A stretch of DNA of 64,000 nucleotides from Fimbriimonadaceae bacterium (GCA_019638675.1 JAHBTE010000001.1:776605-840604); one strand, 5' to 3'. Shown: positions 1 through 9,189, numbered from the stretch's first letter. Notes: a model not told the origin generated them from the letters alone. Program-made: numbers and translations.

Positions 1-175
1 CAAGCCCTTGATCATCAAGATAACCGTATCGTTTGAGAGCAGAAATCCCTTCATCAGTTTCAGACTGCGAATACTCTTTGTGGGCAAGAAATAAACGAAT
101 CTCGGCCTCCGACCGCTCACTCCGCTTGAGATATCTCAATGCGGCGTCGAGGGCAGAAGGCCGAGGCTTATTCAC
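1..175 (-). CDS. recX: RecX regulatory protein, N-terminal part (cut by window edge)
   Basis: RecX binds RecA filaments and modulates recombinase activity in the cytoplasm. The first 58 codons are visible, from a GTG at 175; an in-frame stop lies just upstream of that codon. The translation has the RecX three-helix signature: ALRYLKRSERSEAEIRLFL, followed by a helix ending in LKRYGYLDDQGL, which matches the usual ALxxLxxRxRSExELRxxL...GYLDD pattern. It lies 11 bases downstream of recA on the same strand, the common recA-recX arrangement, and is probably co-transcribed. No clear ribosome site precedes it, so translational coupling to recA is likely. The rest lies outside the window. Confidence 0.85.
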   Translation of the reverse strand, partial: MNKPRPSALDAALRYLKRSERSEAEIRLFLAHKEYSQSETDEGISALKRYGYLDDQGL

Positions 176-186
176 GAGAACTCAGG

Positions 187-1245
187 TTATTCTTCAACTG
201 AGACAAGTGCGCCGTATGATTCGACTGGAACCGTTGAGGTGGGCAAACCGAGTTGTGTACGAATCTTGAAATCAATTTCGTTCATGATCTCAGGATTTTC
301 CTCAAGGAAAATGCGGACATTATCACGCCCTTGCCCCAAGCGGGTTTCGCCGTAGTTGTAGTACGTGCCAGCACGAGAAACCAGTTCGTGTAGTACCGCG
401 AGATCAAGAATGTCGCCAGCGGTGCTGATTCCTTTGCCAAAAATCATATCGAATTCAGCTTGTCGGAACGGTGGAGCTACCTTGTTTTTTACAACCTTTA
501 CCTTGGTGCGGCATCCGTAAGCTTCAGTTCCGCTTTTCAGCATTTCACCTCGGCGAACCTCTAATCGGCAGCTTGCCCAGAACTTGAGTGCGCGGCCACC
601 GGGAGTTGTTTCCGGGTTGCCAAACATCACACCGATTTTTTCGCGTATTTGGTTGATGAAAATGACTGCGGTTTTGGTTTTGTTAACCGATCCACCCAGT
701 TTTCGCAAAGCTTGCGACATCATACGGGCTTGAATTCCAACGTGGGCGTCACCCATATCACCTTCAATTTCCGCTTTTGGTACAAGTGCGGCAACCGAGT
801 CGAGGACGACAATGTCCATCGCTCCTGATTTGATCATGGAATCCATGATTTCAAGTGCTTCCTCACCAGTTGTCGGCTGAGAAACATAAAGGCGATCTAC
901 GTCTACGCCGAGGGTGCGAGCGTATTCCAAGTCGAGTGCGTGCTCGGCGTCGACAAACAAAGCGATTCCTCCCGCTTTTTGCGCCTCAGCAATTGTTTGT
1001 AGAGCTACGGTTGTTTTTCCACTCGATTCCGCACCGTAAATTTCGGTTATCCGGGATCGGGGCAATCCGCCCACGCCAAGTGCATAGTCAAGAGCAAGTG
1101 ACCCAGTCGAAATAGCGGCAACCTTTGTGGCTTCCTGTCCGCCTAATTTCATGACGGAGCCTTTGCCGAAGGATTTTTCTAATTGCTGAAGAGCTAGCTC
1201 TAAAGCCTTGTCGCGGTCATTTGAGTTCGTTTTTTCTGGGGGCAC
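187..1245 (-). CDS. recA: RecA recombinase
   Basis: Cytoplasmic ATP-dependent strand-exchange protein for homologous recombination and SOS induction. I place the start at the GTG at 1245, giving 352 residues: it is preceded by AAAGGAGAATCATC, a good ribosome site, and the N-terminus then matches the family; a longer reading to 1272 would add nine unlikely residues. The Walker A motif GAESSGKT is at about residues 71-78, followed by the canonical [33 protein letters not shown] and [14 protein letters not shown] segments (loops and C-terminal domain intact). recX follows directly. A TATACT box about 30 bases upstream may be the -10 element. Normal length and all key residues present. Confidence 0.98.
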   Translation of the reverse strand: MPPEKTNSNDRDKALELALQQLEKSFGKGSVMKLGGQEATKVAAISTGSLALDYALGVGGLPRSRITEIYGAESSGKTTVALQTIAEAQKAGGIALFVDAEHALDLEYARTLGVDVDRLYVSQPTTGEEALEIMDSMIKSGAMDIVVLDSVAALVPKAEIEGDMGDAHVGIQARMMSQALRKLGGSVNKTKTAVIFINQIREKIGVMFGNPETTPGGRALKFWASCRLEVRRGEMLKSGTEAYGCRTKVKVVKNKVAPPFRQAEFDMIFGKGISTAGDILDLAVLHELVSRAGTYYNYGETRLGQGRDNVRIFLEENPEIMNEIDFKIRTQLGLPTSTVPVESYGALVSVEE

Positions 1246-1273
1246 GATGATTCTCCTTTTTTGAGTAAACACC

Positions 1274-1279
1274 AGTATA
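1274..1279 (-). promoter_or_regulatory. Putative -10 box of recA
   Basis: TATACT on the minus strand, about 30 bases before the recA GTG, leaving room for a short leader with a Shine-Dalgarno site. No convincing -35 and no recognisable LexA box were seen. The rest of 1246-1457 is the divergent intergenic region between recA and the PEP-CTERM gene, with nothing else identifiable. Confidence 0.35.
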
Positions 1280-1457
1280 CATAAATTGCAACAAAAATGG
1301 TAGACGGTGAAAATTATTAGTATAAATGACAGTTTTGTCCATAAAGTTACGGGATTTTACCGTTTGGCTCGTTAGATGCGTTGATTATCTGTCACAGTAA
1401 GGTTGTTTCCGCAAGGATACAAATTTACTTGCCCTCTTTGGGAGGTTGGATTAAAAA

Positions 1458-2033
1458 ATGATCAATCGTGCTCTTATTTCAGCAATGGTTGTTTGTGCGG
1501 CAGTAGCTTCACAAGCTGTGACCATTGCAACCCATGATGATCCGGCATTGAGTGGTGCAACACCTCTCTTCACCACTACCGCATCCAGTGTGACTGGTTC
1601 GTGGACTGGCACCGGACTCACCCTCGACATTCCCCTCACATCCATGTCGTTCAACGACGTGAAGATGGATATGCAATCCGTTACCCGCGCTGGTGGAAGC
1701 ATCGGTGCAGGTGTTGTGAATTTCTACACTTCCGACATCAACAATCCTATTTTCCAGGTGACATTTGATGGCGGTTCTATCTTTGAGCCATTCGGAACAG
1801 GTGCAAGTTTTATTTCCGGAAACAACGTGAACTTTGGTGGAAGCGCAGTCGCTGGCTACACATTCTCCAATGCACAGTTTTCATTCAGCTTTGCAAACCC
1901 ACAAAGTTCGCAAAACGGAAATAGCTACACCGCTTCTTTCACTTCCTCGGCAGATGCAGTGCCTGAACCAGCAACTATGGTTGTTCTCGGTGCAGGTTTA
2001 GCGGCAGCAGCTGCTCGACGCAAGCGAAAATAA
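1458..2033 (+). CDS. PEP-CTERM sorting domain protein
   Basis: Exported, probably surface-associated or extracellular protein of unknown function, 191 residues. It has an N-terminal signal peptide (about residues 1-20, MINRALISAMVVCAAVASQA), a Ser/Thr/Gly/Asn-rich middle that looks beta-rich, and a C-terminal PEP-CTERM tripartite tail at residues 168-191: VPEPAT, then a short hydrophobic helix, then the basic RRKRK end. Family knowledge: such tails are processed by an exosortase, typically in diderm biofilm formers. No exosortase gene is in this window. The start is supported by GGGAGG 9 bases upstream. It is a single-gene unit followed by a strong terminator. Confidence 0.88.
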   Translation: MINRALISAMVVCAAVASQAVTIATHDDPALSGATPLFTTTASSVTGSWTGTGLTLDIPLTSMSFNDVKMDMQSVTRAGGSIGAGVVNFYTSDINNPIFQVTFDGGSIFEPFGTGASFISGNNVNFGGSAVAGYTFSNAQFSFSFANPQSSQNGNSYTASFTSSADAVPEPATMVVLGAGLAAAAARRKRK

Positions 2034-2063
2034 TCTTCAAGCCGGTACACCCGATTTGAAACC

Positions 2064-2096
2064 AAACCCTCAATCTATGCGGATTGAGGGTTTTTT
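2064..2096 (+). terminator. Rho-independent terminator after the PEP-CTERM gene
   Basis: Perfect 9-bp stem CCCTCAATC / GATTGAGGG (2067-2075 with 2082-2090), six-base loop, then TTTTTT. The preceding AAA can extend pairing into the T run. Confidence 0.9.
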
Positions 2097-2123
2097 GGTT
2101 AACGACTCGCTTGCTCTCTGCCG

Positions 2124-2129
2124 TATACT
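2124..2129 (+). promoter_or_regulatory. -10 box TATACT of a leaderless transcript
   Basis: TATACT ends 6 bases before the GTG at 2136; there is no Shine-Dalgarno sequence. Transcription is expected to start at or next to the start codon. Confidence 0.65.
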
Positions 2130-2135
2130 TTCAGC

Positions 2136-4547
2136 GTGATGAGGCGATTCCTGGCAGCGATCTTAATACTCTGCTCTGCCTTATCCTTTGCCGCCGAGGA
2201 ACCAGTGACCATTCGCATGATGGCGGCGACTCTCGGATTGCCCTCACCTAGTGCCACTGATCCTCGTAGCCTTGCCCGTCGAGCAGTTTTTGAAGAATTC
2301 CACCGCCAGAATCCCGGCATTAAGGTGGTTAATGCGGGAGGGTTAGAACTTCCAGGTGAAAAAGCCGAAAGCAACTTTCTCATGTCTATGGCGGGGGATA
2401 CCGCGCCGGATGTTTTCTATGTGAACTTCCGGCAGTATTACAACTACATTGACCAAGGTTTTTGCCGCCCGCTTGATGACTTAATCGCCCAGCAGCCCAA
2501 TGTGATGGAGCTAGTGAACCCGACGATTCTTGATATTCTCAAAAGCTACGATGGCAAAATCTATGCGCTTCCGTTCTTTCAGGTAGCCCAAGGGTTGTAT
2601 TACCGGAAAGATCACTTTGTACAAGCCGGGCTTGATCCAAGGAAACCGCCCAAAACGTGGGATGAATTCTATGAGTATTCCAAAAAACTGACAGCTTCGG
2701 CCCCTGGTCGAATGGGGTTTGCCTTTAGTGGCGGCCCGCAGGGTCAGGCTTATCACTGGATCAACCTTTTGTGGCAAGCGGGAGGGGAAGTCGTCCAACC
2801 CGCCGAAAACGGCATTTGGAGAGCATCTATCGCGACGCCGGAAGGCGTTAATGCCCTTGAATTCTATCGCAAGCTCACTACGGAAAAGTGGACGGACGCA
2901 CAAGGGAAGCCGCAAGGGCCAGCCGCAGGTGTTTCCACTACTTGGAGCCAGGACATCAACGCTGGCAAAGTGAGTATGTGGTTCAGCTACTCGCAAGACG
3001 TTATCCTGAGCGTTTCCAGTATCCCTCCAAGCCTAATCGGAATTGCGCCGATGCCAGCCGGGCCAGCGGGGAGCTACAACGAAATCAATGCGGGAATGTG
3101 GGGCATCAACGCTTCCGTGAAAGATCCAAAAAAGATCGCCGCTTGCTGGAAGTTCATCGACTTTTTTGTCAGCCAGAAAGCCGCTAAGATTTCGACCGAT
3201 AAATTCGTTGATTTTGGGATGTCGAATCTCGTCAACCCTCAGCTTTTGAAAAAATTCGGCTATGAGCGACTGGCTAACACAGTTGACCCTGGCTATGTGG
3301 AAGCCAACGAAAAATTATTCGCCTCAGGCAAACCCGAACCTTACGGAAGAAACTGCGCTCAGGTTTACACGGTTTTGGATTCCGCGATGGAGCAGTCGCG
3401 GCTTAACCCTGAAAAGCCAGCGATGGAAATCCTAAAGCAGGTGCAAGGCGACATGGATCAAGTGTTGCTGGGTTACACGCCGAAGGAGATCATGCAAGTG
3501 CGTCGCACTTGGGCGGTCGGAATCCTGATCGTTGTCACCTTAGTTGGCGGATTTTTGGTTTACCGCGGGTTCAAACGGGCGGCTAAGGAGTTTGAGTTAG
3601 TTGAAGATCGATTGCCTCGCGGAGCGGATCGAAAACGAGCTCTCAAATTCATTTCTATTTGTTTGGCGCCAGCCGTATTGAGCCTGCTCGTTTGGGCGTA
3701 TTATCCGCTTTTGCGCGGACTCGTGATCGCATTCCAGGATTACCGGATCACTCAGGGCGCGAAGTGGGTGGGGCTAGATAACTTTATTGATGTTTTTACT
3801 CAGCCGATTTTCTGGAAGTCGCTGATGAACAGCTTCATCTACGTTGGTCTGACCATCGGAATCGGCTTCTTTTTGCCAATTATCCTAGCGATTGCCCTCA
3901 ACGAAATACCAAGGTTCAAGTTATTCTTCCGTACGATTTTCTACCTTCCCGCGATGACCAGCCCCATCGTGATTGCCTTTTTGTGGCGGCAGATTTACGA
4001 TAAATCCGAAGTCGGCGTTCTGAACTCTTTGCTGGATATGCCACTGGCTTTGTGGGATCAGTTCATGAATAAGCCCCACATTCCGCTTGCGCTCGATTGG
4101 CTGGGGTCGCCAGAACTAGCCATGCTCGCAGTGGTCATTCCAGGAATCTGGGCCGGAGCCGGGCCAGGTTCAATTTTGTATCTCGCGGCCCTCAAAAATA
4201 TTCCCGATGAGCGATATGAAGCGGCAGACCTGGACGGTGCGAGCTGGTGGCAAAAAATCGTCCGCATCACAGTGCCCGGGCTCAAACCGCTCATGCTCAT
4301 CAACCTGCTTGGCGTGTTCATTGCCGGGTTCAAAGCAATGGAAAATATCTTTGTTCTCACGGGCGGTGGGCCAGATCGGGCAACCAGGGTCATAGGGCTG
4401 GAAGTGTGGGAGAACGCTTTTATGTTCCTGAAATTTGGGTACGCAACGTCCGCGGCTTGGGTGCTGGGTGCGATCTTGATTGGCTTTACGATGGTTCAGA
4501 TTCGGCAGCTGACAAAGATGAAGTTTTCGGCTGCGGGGGCGAAGTAG
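2136..4547 (+). CDS. ABC sugar-type transporter: solute-binding protein fused to a MalF/UgpA-type permease
   Basis: 803 residues. Residues 1-19 form a signal peptide; about 20-450 are a family 1 extracellular solute-binding protein (segments such as DTAPDVFYVNFRQYY, YALPFFQVAQGLYYRKD, MWGINASVKDPKKIAACWKF). A transmembrane segment at about 454-474 then leads into a MalF-like permease from about residue 500 with several membrane helices and the EAA loop YEAADLDGASWWQKIVRITV near residue 694, which contacts the ATPase. The extra helix puts the binding protein outside and the permease N-terminus inside, so the topology is consistent. Normally binding protein and permeases are separate genes, with a MalG partner next to MalF; here the next gene is priA, so the second permease and the ATPase must be elsewhere. 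Substrate unknown, probably a carbohydrate. Start GTG chosen from the -10 spacing; ATG at 2139 is an alternative. Confidence 0.9.
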   Translation: MMRRFLAAILILCSALSFAAEEPVTIRMMAATLGLPSPSATDPRSLARRAVFEEFHRQNPGIKVVNAGGLELPGEKAESNFLMSMAGDTAPDVFYVNFRQYYNYIDQGFCRPLDDLIAQQPNVMELVNPTILDILKSYDGKIYALPFFQVAQGLYYRKDHFVQAGLDPRKPPKTWDEFYEYSKKLTASAPGRMGFAFSGGPQGQAYHWINLLWQAGGEVVQPAENGIWRASIATPEGVNALEFYRKLTTEKWTDAQGKPQGPAAGVSTTWSQDINAGKVSMWFSYSQDVILSVSSIPPSLIGIAPMPAGPAGSYNEINAGMWGINASVKDPKKIAACWKFIDFFVSQKAAKISTDKFVDFGMSNLVNPQLLKKFGYERLANTVDPGYVEANEKLFASGKPEPYGRNCAQVYTVLDSAMEQSRLNPEKPAMEILKQVQGDMDQVLLGYTPKEIMQVRRTWAVGILIVVTLVGGFLVYRGFKRAAKEFELVEDRLPRGADRKRALKFISICLAPAVLSLLVWAYYPLLRGLVIAFQDYRITQGAKWVGLDNFIDVFTQPIFWKSLMNSFIYVGLTIGIGFFLPIILAIALNEIPRFKLFFRTIFYLPAMTSPIVIAFLWRQIYDKSEVGVLNSLLDMPLALWDQFMNKPHIPLALDWLGSPELAMLAVVIPGIWAGAGPGSILYLAALKNIPDERYEAADLDGASWWQKIVRITVPGLKPLMLINLLGVFIAGFKAMENIFVLTGGGPDRATRVIGLEVWENAFMFLKFGYATSAAWVLGAILIGFTMVQIRQLTKMKFSAAGAK

Positions 4548-4556
4548 TTCCGTAAG

Positions 4557-6959
4557 ATGGCAGAGAGAATCCTCGTAGCGGAAGTGGGCCTCGACTCTCG
4601 CTTAGCGGGATCGGAGGCGGTTTACACCTACGCCGCGCCGATGGATGCCAAAGTCGGGGAAGCCTGGATGGTGCCCCTTGGCCCACGACGAACCGTGGGA
4701 TACGTGCTCAGCATTAAAAGCATCTTTCCCCAAGAACTTGGATTTCCGTCTGAGCAACTTAAGTCTCTTGAATCGCGAGTTGATGGACTCTCGCTCCCGG
4801 CGGCAACTATCGAATTAGTTCACGAAACCGCTAAGCAAACCCTGACGCCGATTCCAATTTGCCTGAGCCTAGCAACTCCACCAGGAATCAAAGATCGGCT
4901 CGTCAAAGTGTGGCGGCCAACGGTTCAAGAAATCCCCGCCGGACTCAGCACCGCCCAAGATGAAGCTCTGTGTGGCCTGATCGCTAAACCGCTCACCGAA
5001 TCAAAAGGGAAGTCCATTCCCCAAGGATTGATGAACGCCCTGAAAGCCCTGAAAAAGCGGGGTCTGGTGGAGACGGCGACGACTTTACAGGCCAGATCGC
5101 AAAGGGCAGAAAGTGGAACCAAATATCAGATCACGACCGACGGCAAATTGGTGGATTCGCACATCACCAAACACGCCAAAAAACGCCCTGCCCAAGTTGT
5201 CACTTTGATGAGGTTGCAAGGTTCTGAAGCCGTGAGTTTCAGTATTGATGAGCTCAAAGCTCTCGGGCATGTGAGCGATGCCACGATCAAGAGTCTCATC
5301 GCCGAAAAGCTCCTCGTTGAACCAGATGAAGGGCATGCAGTTCGCAAAACACCCCCGACTCCCAATAATCATCAGGCGATGGCAATTCAAGCCATTAGCC
5401 AGGCGATCGGCACTCATACTGCCGAAAGGTTCTTGTTATTCGGGGTTACTGGCTCGGGGAAAACGGAAGTGTTTTTACGATGCGCGGAAGAAGCACTCCA
5501 GGCAGGGCGTCAGGTGCTTTATCTTGTGCCGGAAATCGCCCTGACCGCTCAAGTCATCGCCCAACTTCGTGAGCGATTTGGCGAAAGGGTTGCGGTGTTG
5601 CACAGCAATCTCTCGCCGGGCGAACGAATGGAGAACTGGCTTCGAGTGGCATCAGGTGATGCCCCCGTGGTGCTTGGCCCACGTTCGGCACTGTTTGCGC
5701 CGTTATCTAATTTGGGGCTGATCGTGATGGATGAGGAGCACGAAGCCAGCTACAAGCAAGAAAACGCGCCGCGTTACCAAACCAAACGCTTAGCAGGGTT
5801 CCTAGCCGAGAAATTTGGCTGTCCTCTTGTTTTAGGCTCGGCAACCCCGAGCATCGAGTCCTTTTACCAGGCCCAAGCGGGAGAGATCAGCTTGCTCCGG
5901 TTGCCGACTCGGGCCGCAACCGCACAGCTCCCAGATGTATTCATCGAAGACCTCCGCGAAGCCTACAAAGACCGCACGGCCAGCGTATTTTCGCCAACCT
6001 TGGCTAAAGCTCTCACTGAAACTTTGGAGCGAGGCGAGCAGGCGATTCTGTTCCTGAATCGGCGGGCGTTTGCTCCGTTTGTGACCTGCCGCGACTGCGG
6101 TCATAAGTTCGAATGTCCTCACTGCGCGGTTTCGCTTTCGCTCCATCGCAAAGATAAAAAACTGCGTTGCCATCACTGCGATTTCCAAATGCCAGTTCCC
6201 GAAATCTGCCCAACTTGCGAAGGAGAGCGGGTGAGCGCATTTGGCATCGGTGCGGAACGAGTCGAGCAAGCGGTGACAGATCAATTTCCACTGGCTAAAG
6301 TAACAAGGCTCGACCGTGACGTCGCCCGCAAAAAAGGTGCGCTAGAAGACACGATTGCCCGATTCCGAACCGGAGATCTCAACGTGCTGGTCGGCACCCA
6401 GATGGTTGCAAAAGGGTTCGATTTTCCCAACGTCACGCTCGTAGGTGTGATAGCCGCCGACATTAGTTTGAACATTCCCGACTTCCGAGCGAGCGAGCGC
6501 ACCTTCCAGCTTCTCAGTCAAGTTGCGGGTCGAGCTGGTCGCGGAGAGCGACCCGGCAAGGTCATCATCCAAACACTCTCACCAGAACATCCTGCAATCC
6601 TGATGGCGCAATTGCACGACTACGAATCGTTTTACGCAAAACTCATCCAAGAACGGCGCGAAGCGAAATATCCGCCGTTTTATCGACTGGTGAATGTGCT
6701 CTTTACCGGAGCCGATAGAAAAGCGGTCTACGAAGTTTCGGCGGTTGGCGGTCAGCGTCTGCGTCAAGGATTGCCTGAAGCAGAAATCCTTGGCCCGGTG
6801 GATTGCCCTTTACCCAAGCTTTCCAATCTTTACCGCCGCCATGTGCTTGTCAAGCTTGCCATCGGGTCGGAGTCGGCTCCTGTCGCCAAAGCTCTGGAAG
6901 GATTGAGCACGGGCCAGGTTCGCGTGATTACCGATGTTGATCCGTTTAACCTGAGCTAA
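4557..6959 (+). CDS. priA: Primosomal protein N', replication restart helicase
   Basis: Superfamily 2 3'-5' DNA helicase that recognises stalled forks and reloads the replisome. 800 residues, a normal length. The N-terminal DNA-binding part is followed by Walker A GVTGSGKTEV (about residue 295), the DEEH box (about 391), a zinc-binding region with eight cysteines at about 511-557 (CRDCGHKFECPHC ... CHHC ... CPTC), and the helicase C domain with GTQMVAKGFDFPNV and QVAGRAGRGERPG. The gene starts 9 bases after the transporter fusion, probably as a read-through unit; no Shine-Dalgarno sequence is evident. Its stop codon overlaps the promoter of the next gene. Confidence 0.97.
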   Translation: MAERILVAEVGLDSRLAGSEAVYTYAAPMDAKVGEAWMVPLGPRRTVGYVLSIKSIFPQELGFPSEQLKSLESRVDGLSLPAATIELVHETAKQTLTPIPICLSLATPPGIKDRLVKVWRPTVQEIPAGLSTAQDEALCGLIAKPLTESKGKSIPQGLMNALKALKKRGLVETATTLQARSQRAESGTKYQITTDGKLVDSHITKHAKKRPAQVVTLMRLQGSEAVSFSIDELKALGHVSDATIKSLIAEKLLVEPDEGHAVRKTPPTPNNHQAMAIQAISQAIGTHTAERFLLFGVTGSGKTEVFLRCAEEALQAGRQVLYLVPEIALTAQVIAQLRERFGERVAVLHSNLSPGERMENWLRVASGDAPVVLGPRSALFAPLSNLGLIVMDEEHEASYKQENAPRYQTKRLAGFLAEKFGCPLVLGSATPSIESFYQAQAGEISLLRLPTRAATAQLPDVFIEDLREAYKDRTASVFSPTLAKALTETLERGEQAILFLNRRAFAPFVTCRDCGHKFECPHCAVSLSLHRKDKKLRCHHCDFQMPVPEICPTCEGERVSAFGIGAERVEQAVTDQFPLAKVTRLDRDVARKKGALEDTIARFRTGDLNVLVGTQMVAKGFDFPNVTLVGVIAADISLNIPDFRASERTFQLLSQVAGRAGRGERPGKVIIQTLSPEHPAILMAQLHDYESFYAKLIQERREAKYPPFYRLVNVLFTGADRKAVYEVSAVGGQRLRQGLPEAEILGPVDCPLPKLSNLYRRHVLVKLAIGSESAPVAKALEGLSTGQVRVITDVDPFNLS

Positions 6960-6962
6960 AAT
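6957..6962 (+). promoter_or_regulatory. -10 box TAAAAT of a leaderless transcript
   Basis: TAAAAT overlaps the priA stop codon and ends 6 bases before the GTG at 6969. Confidence 0.65.
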
Positions 6963-6968
6963 TGTCGT

Positions 6969-8075
6969 GTGGATCCAATCAAAGTATTTTACGAAAGTAT
7001 AGATGTAGCCCAAATCGAATCGTGGCTCGAATCGAAAGAAACAGAGGGCTTTACGCTTGAGTTTAAACGAGTTCCCGATGAGAAAAACCTCAAAAAGAGT
7101 CAGGAGCATTTTTCAAAGGTGGTAACCGCTTTTGGCAATGCAGGTGGCGGCGTCATAGTTTGGGGCGTCTATTGCGGCGATCCTCGTGAGTACGAAAAAT
7201 CGGCGAAACCAAGTGATAATGAAAAGACATCACGAGACCATGTGCTTGAATTACCTGGACTAAAAAATCCGGGAGCTTTTATTGAGAATATGCTTTCGTG
7301 GGAAAGTCGGTTTATTGATCCACCTTTTGGTGGTCTTGAGCATCGTGCTGTAGGGAAGTTTGTGGCGACTTATGTGCCAAGTCATCCCCGCAAACCATTT
7401 CAATCCTCTGCTGGAAGGGGTACGTATTACATGCGATCAGGCTCAGATTGTGTCCCTATGAGTCATGGCGTGGTTCAATCAATGATCTTAGGGAAGAGTC
7501 GCCCAATAATTAAAGTCCATTTGATTACCAAATATATCAACGGGTTAGGTGTTTCGAAAAATAAAACTGGCTATAGGTTTGAAATTAGAAACTTGGGGCC
7601 AAAGTCGCTTGAAAATTGGCGGATTCAAATTAATGCTGACTCTTCACTTTCCGTTGCTCTACAACCCGAATATCCATTTCGTTTGGGTGTGCATCACGAC
7701 GAAAATTCTTTAAGGCACAGATATCATATTACTGATCTGGGATCAAAAGGATTTGCCCCAGGCGACAAGGTCGGTGTACTATTTTTTCCACATGGTGACG
7801 AAGCTATGTGGGATGTTCACAGGGCAATCTGGATCAAAGTAACAGGAACCGACTTTTTTCAAGTACACCCTATACTTATTCACCAGTACACAAATGGATT
7901 ACTTAAGAATATGTCAGATGCAACTTTGCTGATTCCAGCATTTGAGCCTGAAGGTGAATTAGACTTTTTGGAAACTGAAGAGCTTCCCCACTTTGATACT
8001 TTCAAACACGTATGGCACGACCGAGGTAATTTTGTGGGTCAGTATGTCAATGGAGATAAGTACCTTCAACGCTAG
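6969..8075 (+). CDS. AlbA_2/Schlafen-like putative DNA-binding protein
   Basis: 368 residues. The N-terminal half (about 15-170) resembles the AlbA_2 / divergent AAA-4 (Schlafen-like) domain: SWLESKETEGFTLEFKRV, then KVVTAFGNAGGGVIVWGV, then the YYMRSGSDCVPMS strand. The C-terminal half is beta-rich and not recognised. Proteins of this class occur as regulators and in some antiviral systems; nothing here shows which. No helix-turn-helix or nuclease motif was seen. It is a single-gene unit between priA and the thioesterase, clearly more A+T-rich than its housekeeping neighbours, which suggests later acquisition. The GTG start is fixed by a TAAAAT box 6 bases upstream. Confidence 0.75.
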   Translation: MDPIKVFYESIDVAQIESWLESKETEGFTLEFKRVPDEKNLKKSQEHFSKVVTAFGNAGGGVIVWGVYCGDPREYEKSAKPSDNEKTSRDHVLELPGLKNPGAFIENMLSWESRFIDPPFGGLEHRAVGKFVATYVPSHPRKPFQSSAGRGTYYMRSGSDCVPMSHGVVQSMILGKSRPIIKVHLITKYINGLGVSKNKTGYRFEIRNLGPKSLENWRIQINADSSLSVALQPEYPFRLGVHHDENSLRHRYHITDLGSKGFAPGDKVGVLFFPHGDEAMWDVHRAIWIKVTGTDFFQVHPILIHQYTNGLLKNMSDATLLIPAFEPEGELDFLETEELPHFDTFKHVWHDRGNFVGQYVNGDKYLQR

Positions 8076-8098
8076 TTGAATGCAGAATCATGATCTAG

Positions 8099-8662
8099 CT
8101 AATTTGCCCGTAAATGATCGCAGATGCGTTCTTTACTACCGAGCAGATTATCAAGTTCGTTTTCAGCGAGGCTTTCTATTTGCTTAGTTAGAGCCGTCAT
8201 ATCTGCTGTACGCTCTACCCTGAGTTCACGACGTAACTTCCCAGCCAAAAACCGGAGTTTTTCTTCGCGCGTTTCGCAAATCAAGCGGGGAACCTCGACT
8301 GGTTTGCCATCTTCCACTGCAACCATCGTTACTCGGGCGGTGTTGACATGGCGTCTGGCTCCGGTGACGAGCCGAGTCGCATGAACCGTAATCGTCACCT
8401 CAACACTGGTGCGACCCACATAACTTACAAAACCATCAAGTTCGACAAGCTCGCCAATCTCAACTGGTTCAAGGAAGTCCACGCGGTCGAAAGCGGCTGT
8501 GACGCAGATTCTCCCCGCGAATTTGCTACTGATCGCGCTAGCTGTAAGGTCAATCAAGGCAAGAATAGAGCCGCCGAACACCTTTCCGAGCACGTTAGCG
8601 TCGTTCGGCGTCATCACTTGCGCCATTCGGACTTCAGTTTCGGCAACTCGTTTTGCTTGCAT
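8099..8662 (-). CDS. Acyl-CoA thioesterase, hotdog fold
   Basis: Hydrolyses acyl-CoA to free acid and CoA in the cytoplasm. 187 residues from ATG 8662, which lies 5 bases after the stop of the upstream HEAT-like gene; a longer reading to 8773 would overlap that gene heavily and is rejected. The signature NDANVLGKVFGGSILALIDLTAS matches the hotdog YciA/ACOT family (N at the active-site Asp/Asn position, then the D on the central helix), followed by the RVDFLEPVEIGELVELDGFV strand pair. A charged C-terminal helix of about 55 residues extends beyond the usual single hotdog domain. Last gene of a tpiA-HEAT-thioesterase operon. Confidence 0.88.
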   Translation of the reverse strand: MQAKRVAETEVRMAQVMTPNDANVLGKVFGGSILALIDLTASAISSKFAGRICVTAAFDRVDFLEPVEIGELVELDGFVSYVGRTSVEVTITVHATRLVTGARRHVNTARVTMVAVEDGKPVEVPRLICETREEKLRFLAGKLRRELRVERTADMTALTKQIESLAENELDNLLGSKERICDHLRAN

Positions 8663-8667
8663 CCACT

Positions 8668-9189
8668 CTATTGTGACTCGGCTTTCGTGAGTTCCTTGGC
8701 CAACTTGCGACAGCGAGCGGCGATGCTGGGTATTCCAGAATCTAGCCCCGATTGGATTGCTTTGGCCGCCCAATCACGTAATTCAGGCTCCGAAATGGCT
8801 AATCTTGTGGCGGTATCTATCGCCCACGCTTGAACGAACTTCGCTTCATCACTAAGTAACGGCTCAACTGATTTTGCAGCTGTTTTCGGGTCATTCCATT
8901 GCACTAAGCCCACTCCGCGAACTGCTTGCAAACGCACTTCCCAGATTGATTCAGCCAGCCCTAAAAGAAACGTATCTCCCGCTTGCCGGGCGAGAGAGCG
9001 ATTTGCTCTCACAGCTTTTTCAAGGGCGTCGAATGCCCTCATTCGCGTCAGGTCGTCGGTGGATTTACAGACCTCAAGGAGTTCCGAAATCAGCAAAGGC
9101 TCACTCGCGACTTCTTGAGCAACCGCATCAGCCTCCCCGATTTCTTTGCGGGTGCCTCGCGAAAGGCGCGATTCAAACGATTCAGGCAC
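8668..9189 (-). CDS. HEAT-repeat-like (DNA alkylation repair fold) protein
   Basis: About 173 residues, all helical, with short repeats typical of HEAT/ARM or AlkD-like solenoids: TRMRAFDALEKAVRANRSLA, SIWEVRLQAVRGVGLV, KFVQAWAIDTATRLA, SGIPSIAARCRKLAKEL. No catalytic motif is seen; the WEVR and QAWA elements are consistent with a protein- or DNA-binding scaffold. The start is uncertain: GTG 9189 (8-base overlap with tpiA) is preferred over TTG 9204. Position in the tpiA operon says little about its job. Function unknown. Confidence 0.65.
   Translation of the reverse strand: MPESFESRLSRGTRKEIGEADAVAQEVASEPLLISELLEVCKSTDDLTRMRAFDALEKAVRANRSLARQAGDTFLLGLAESIWEVRLQAVRGVGLVQWNDPKTAAKSVEPLLSDEAKFVQAWAIDTATRLAISEPELRDWAAKAIQSGLDSGIPSIAARCRKLAKELTKAESQ

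Noticed and set aside
1246-1457. LexA/SOS box upstream of recA
   Set aside because: No motif of any known LexA consensus found; only a TATACT -10-like box and an unrelated palindrome.
4058-4393. Long minus-strand open readings opposite the transporter fusion, priA, tamB and alaS
   Set aside because: They lie opposite conserved coding sequence, lack start signals, and have no family features; typical antisense openness of codon-biased genes.
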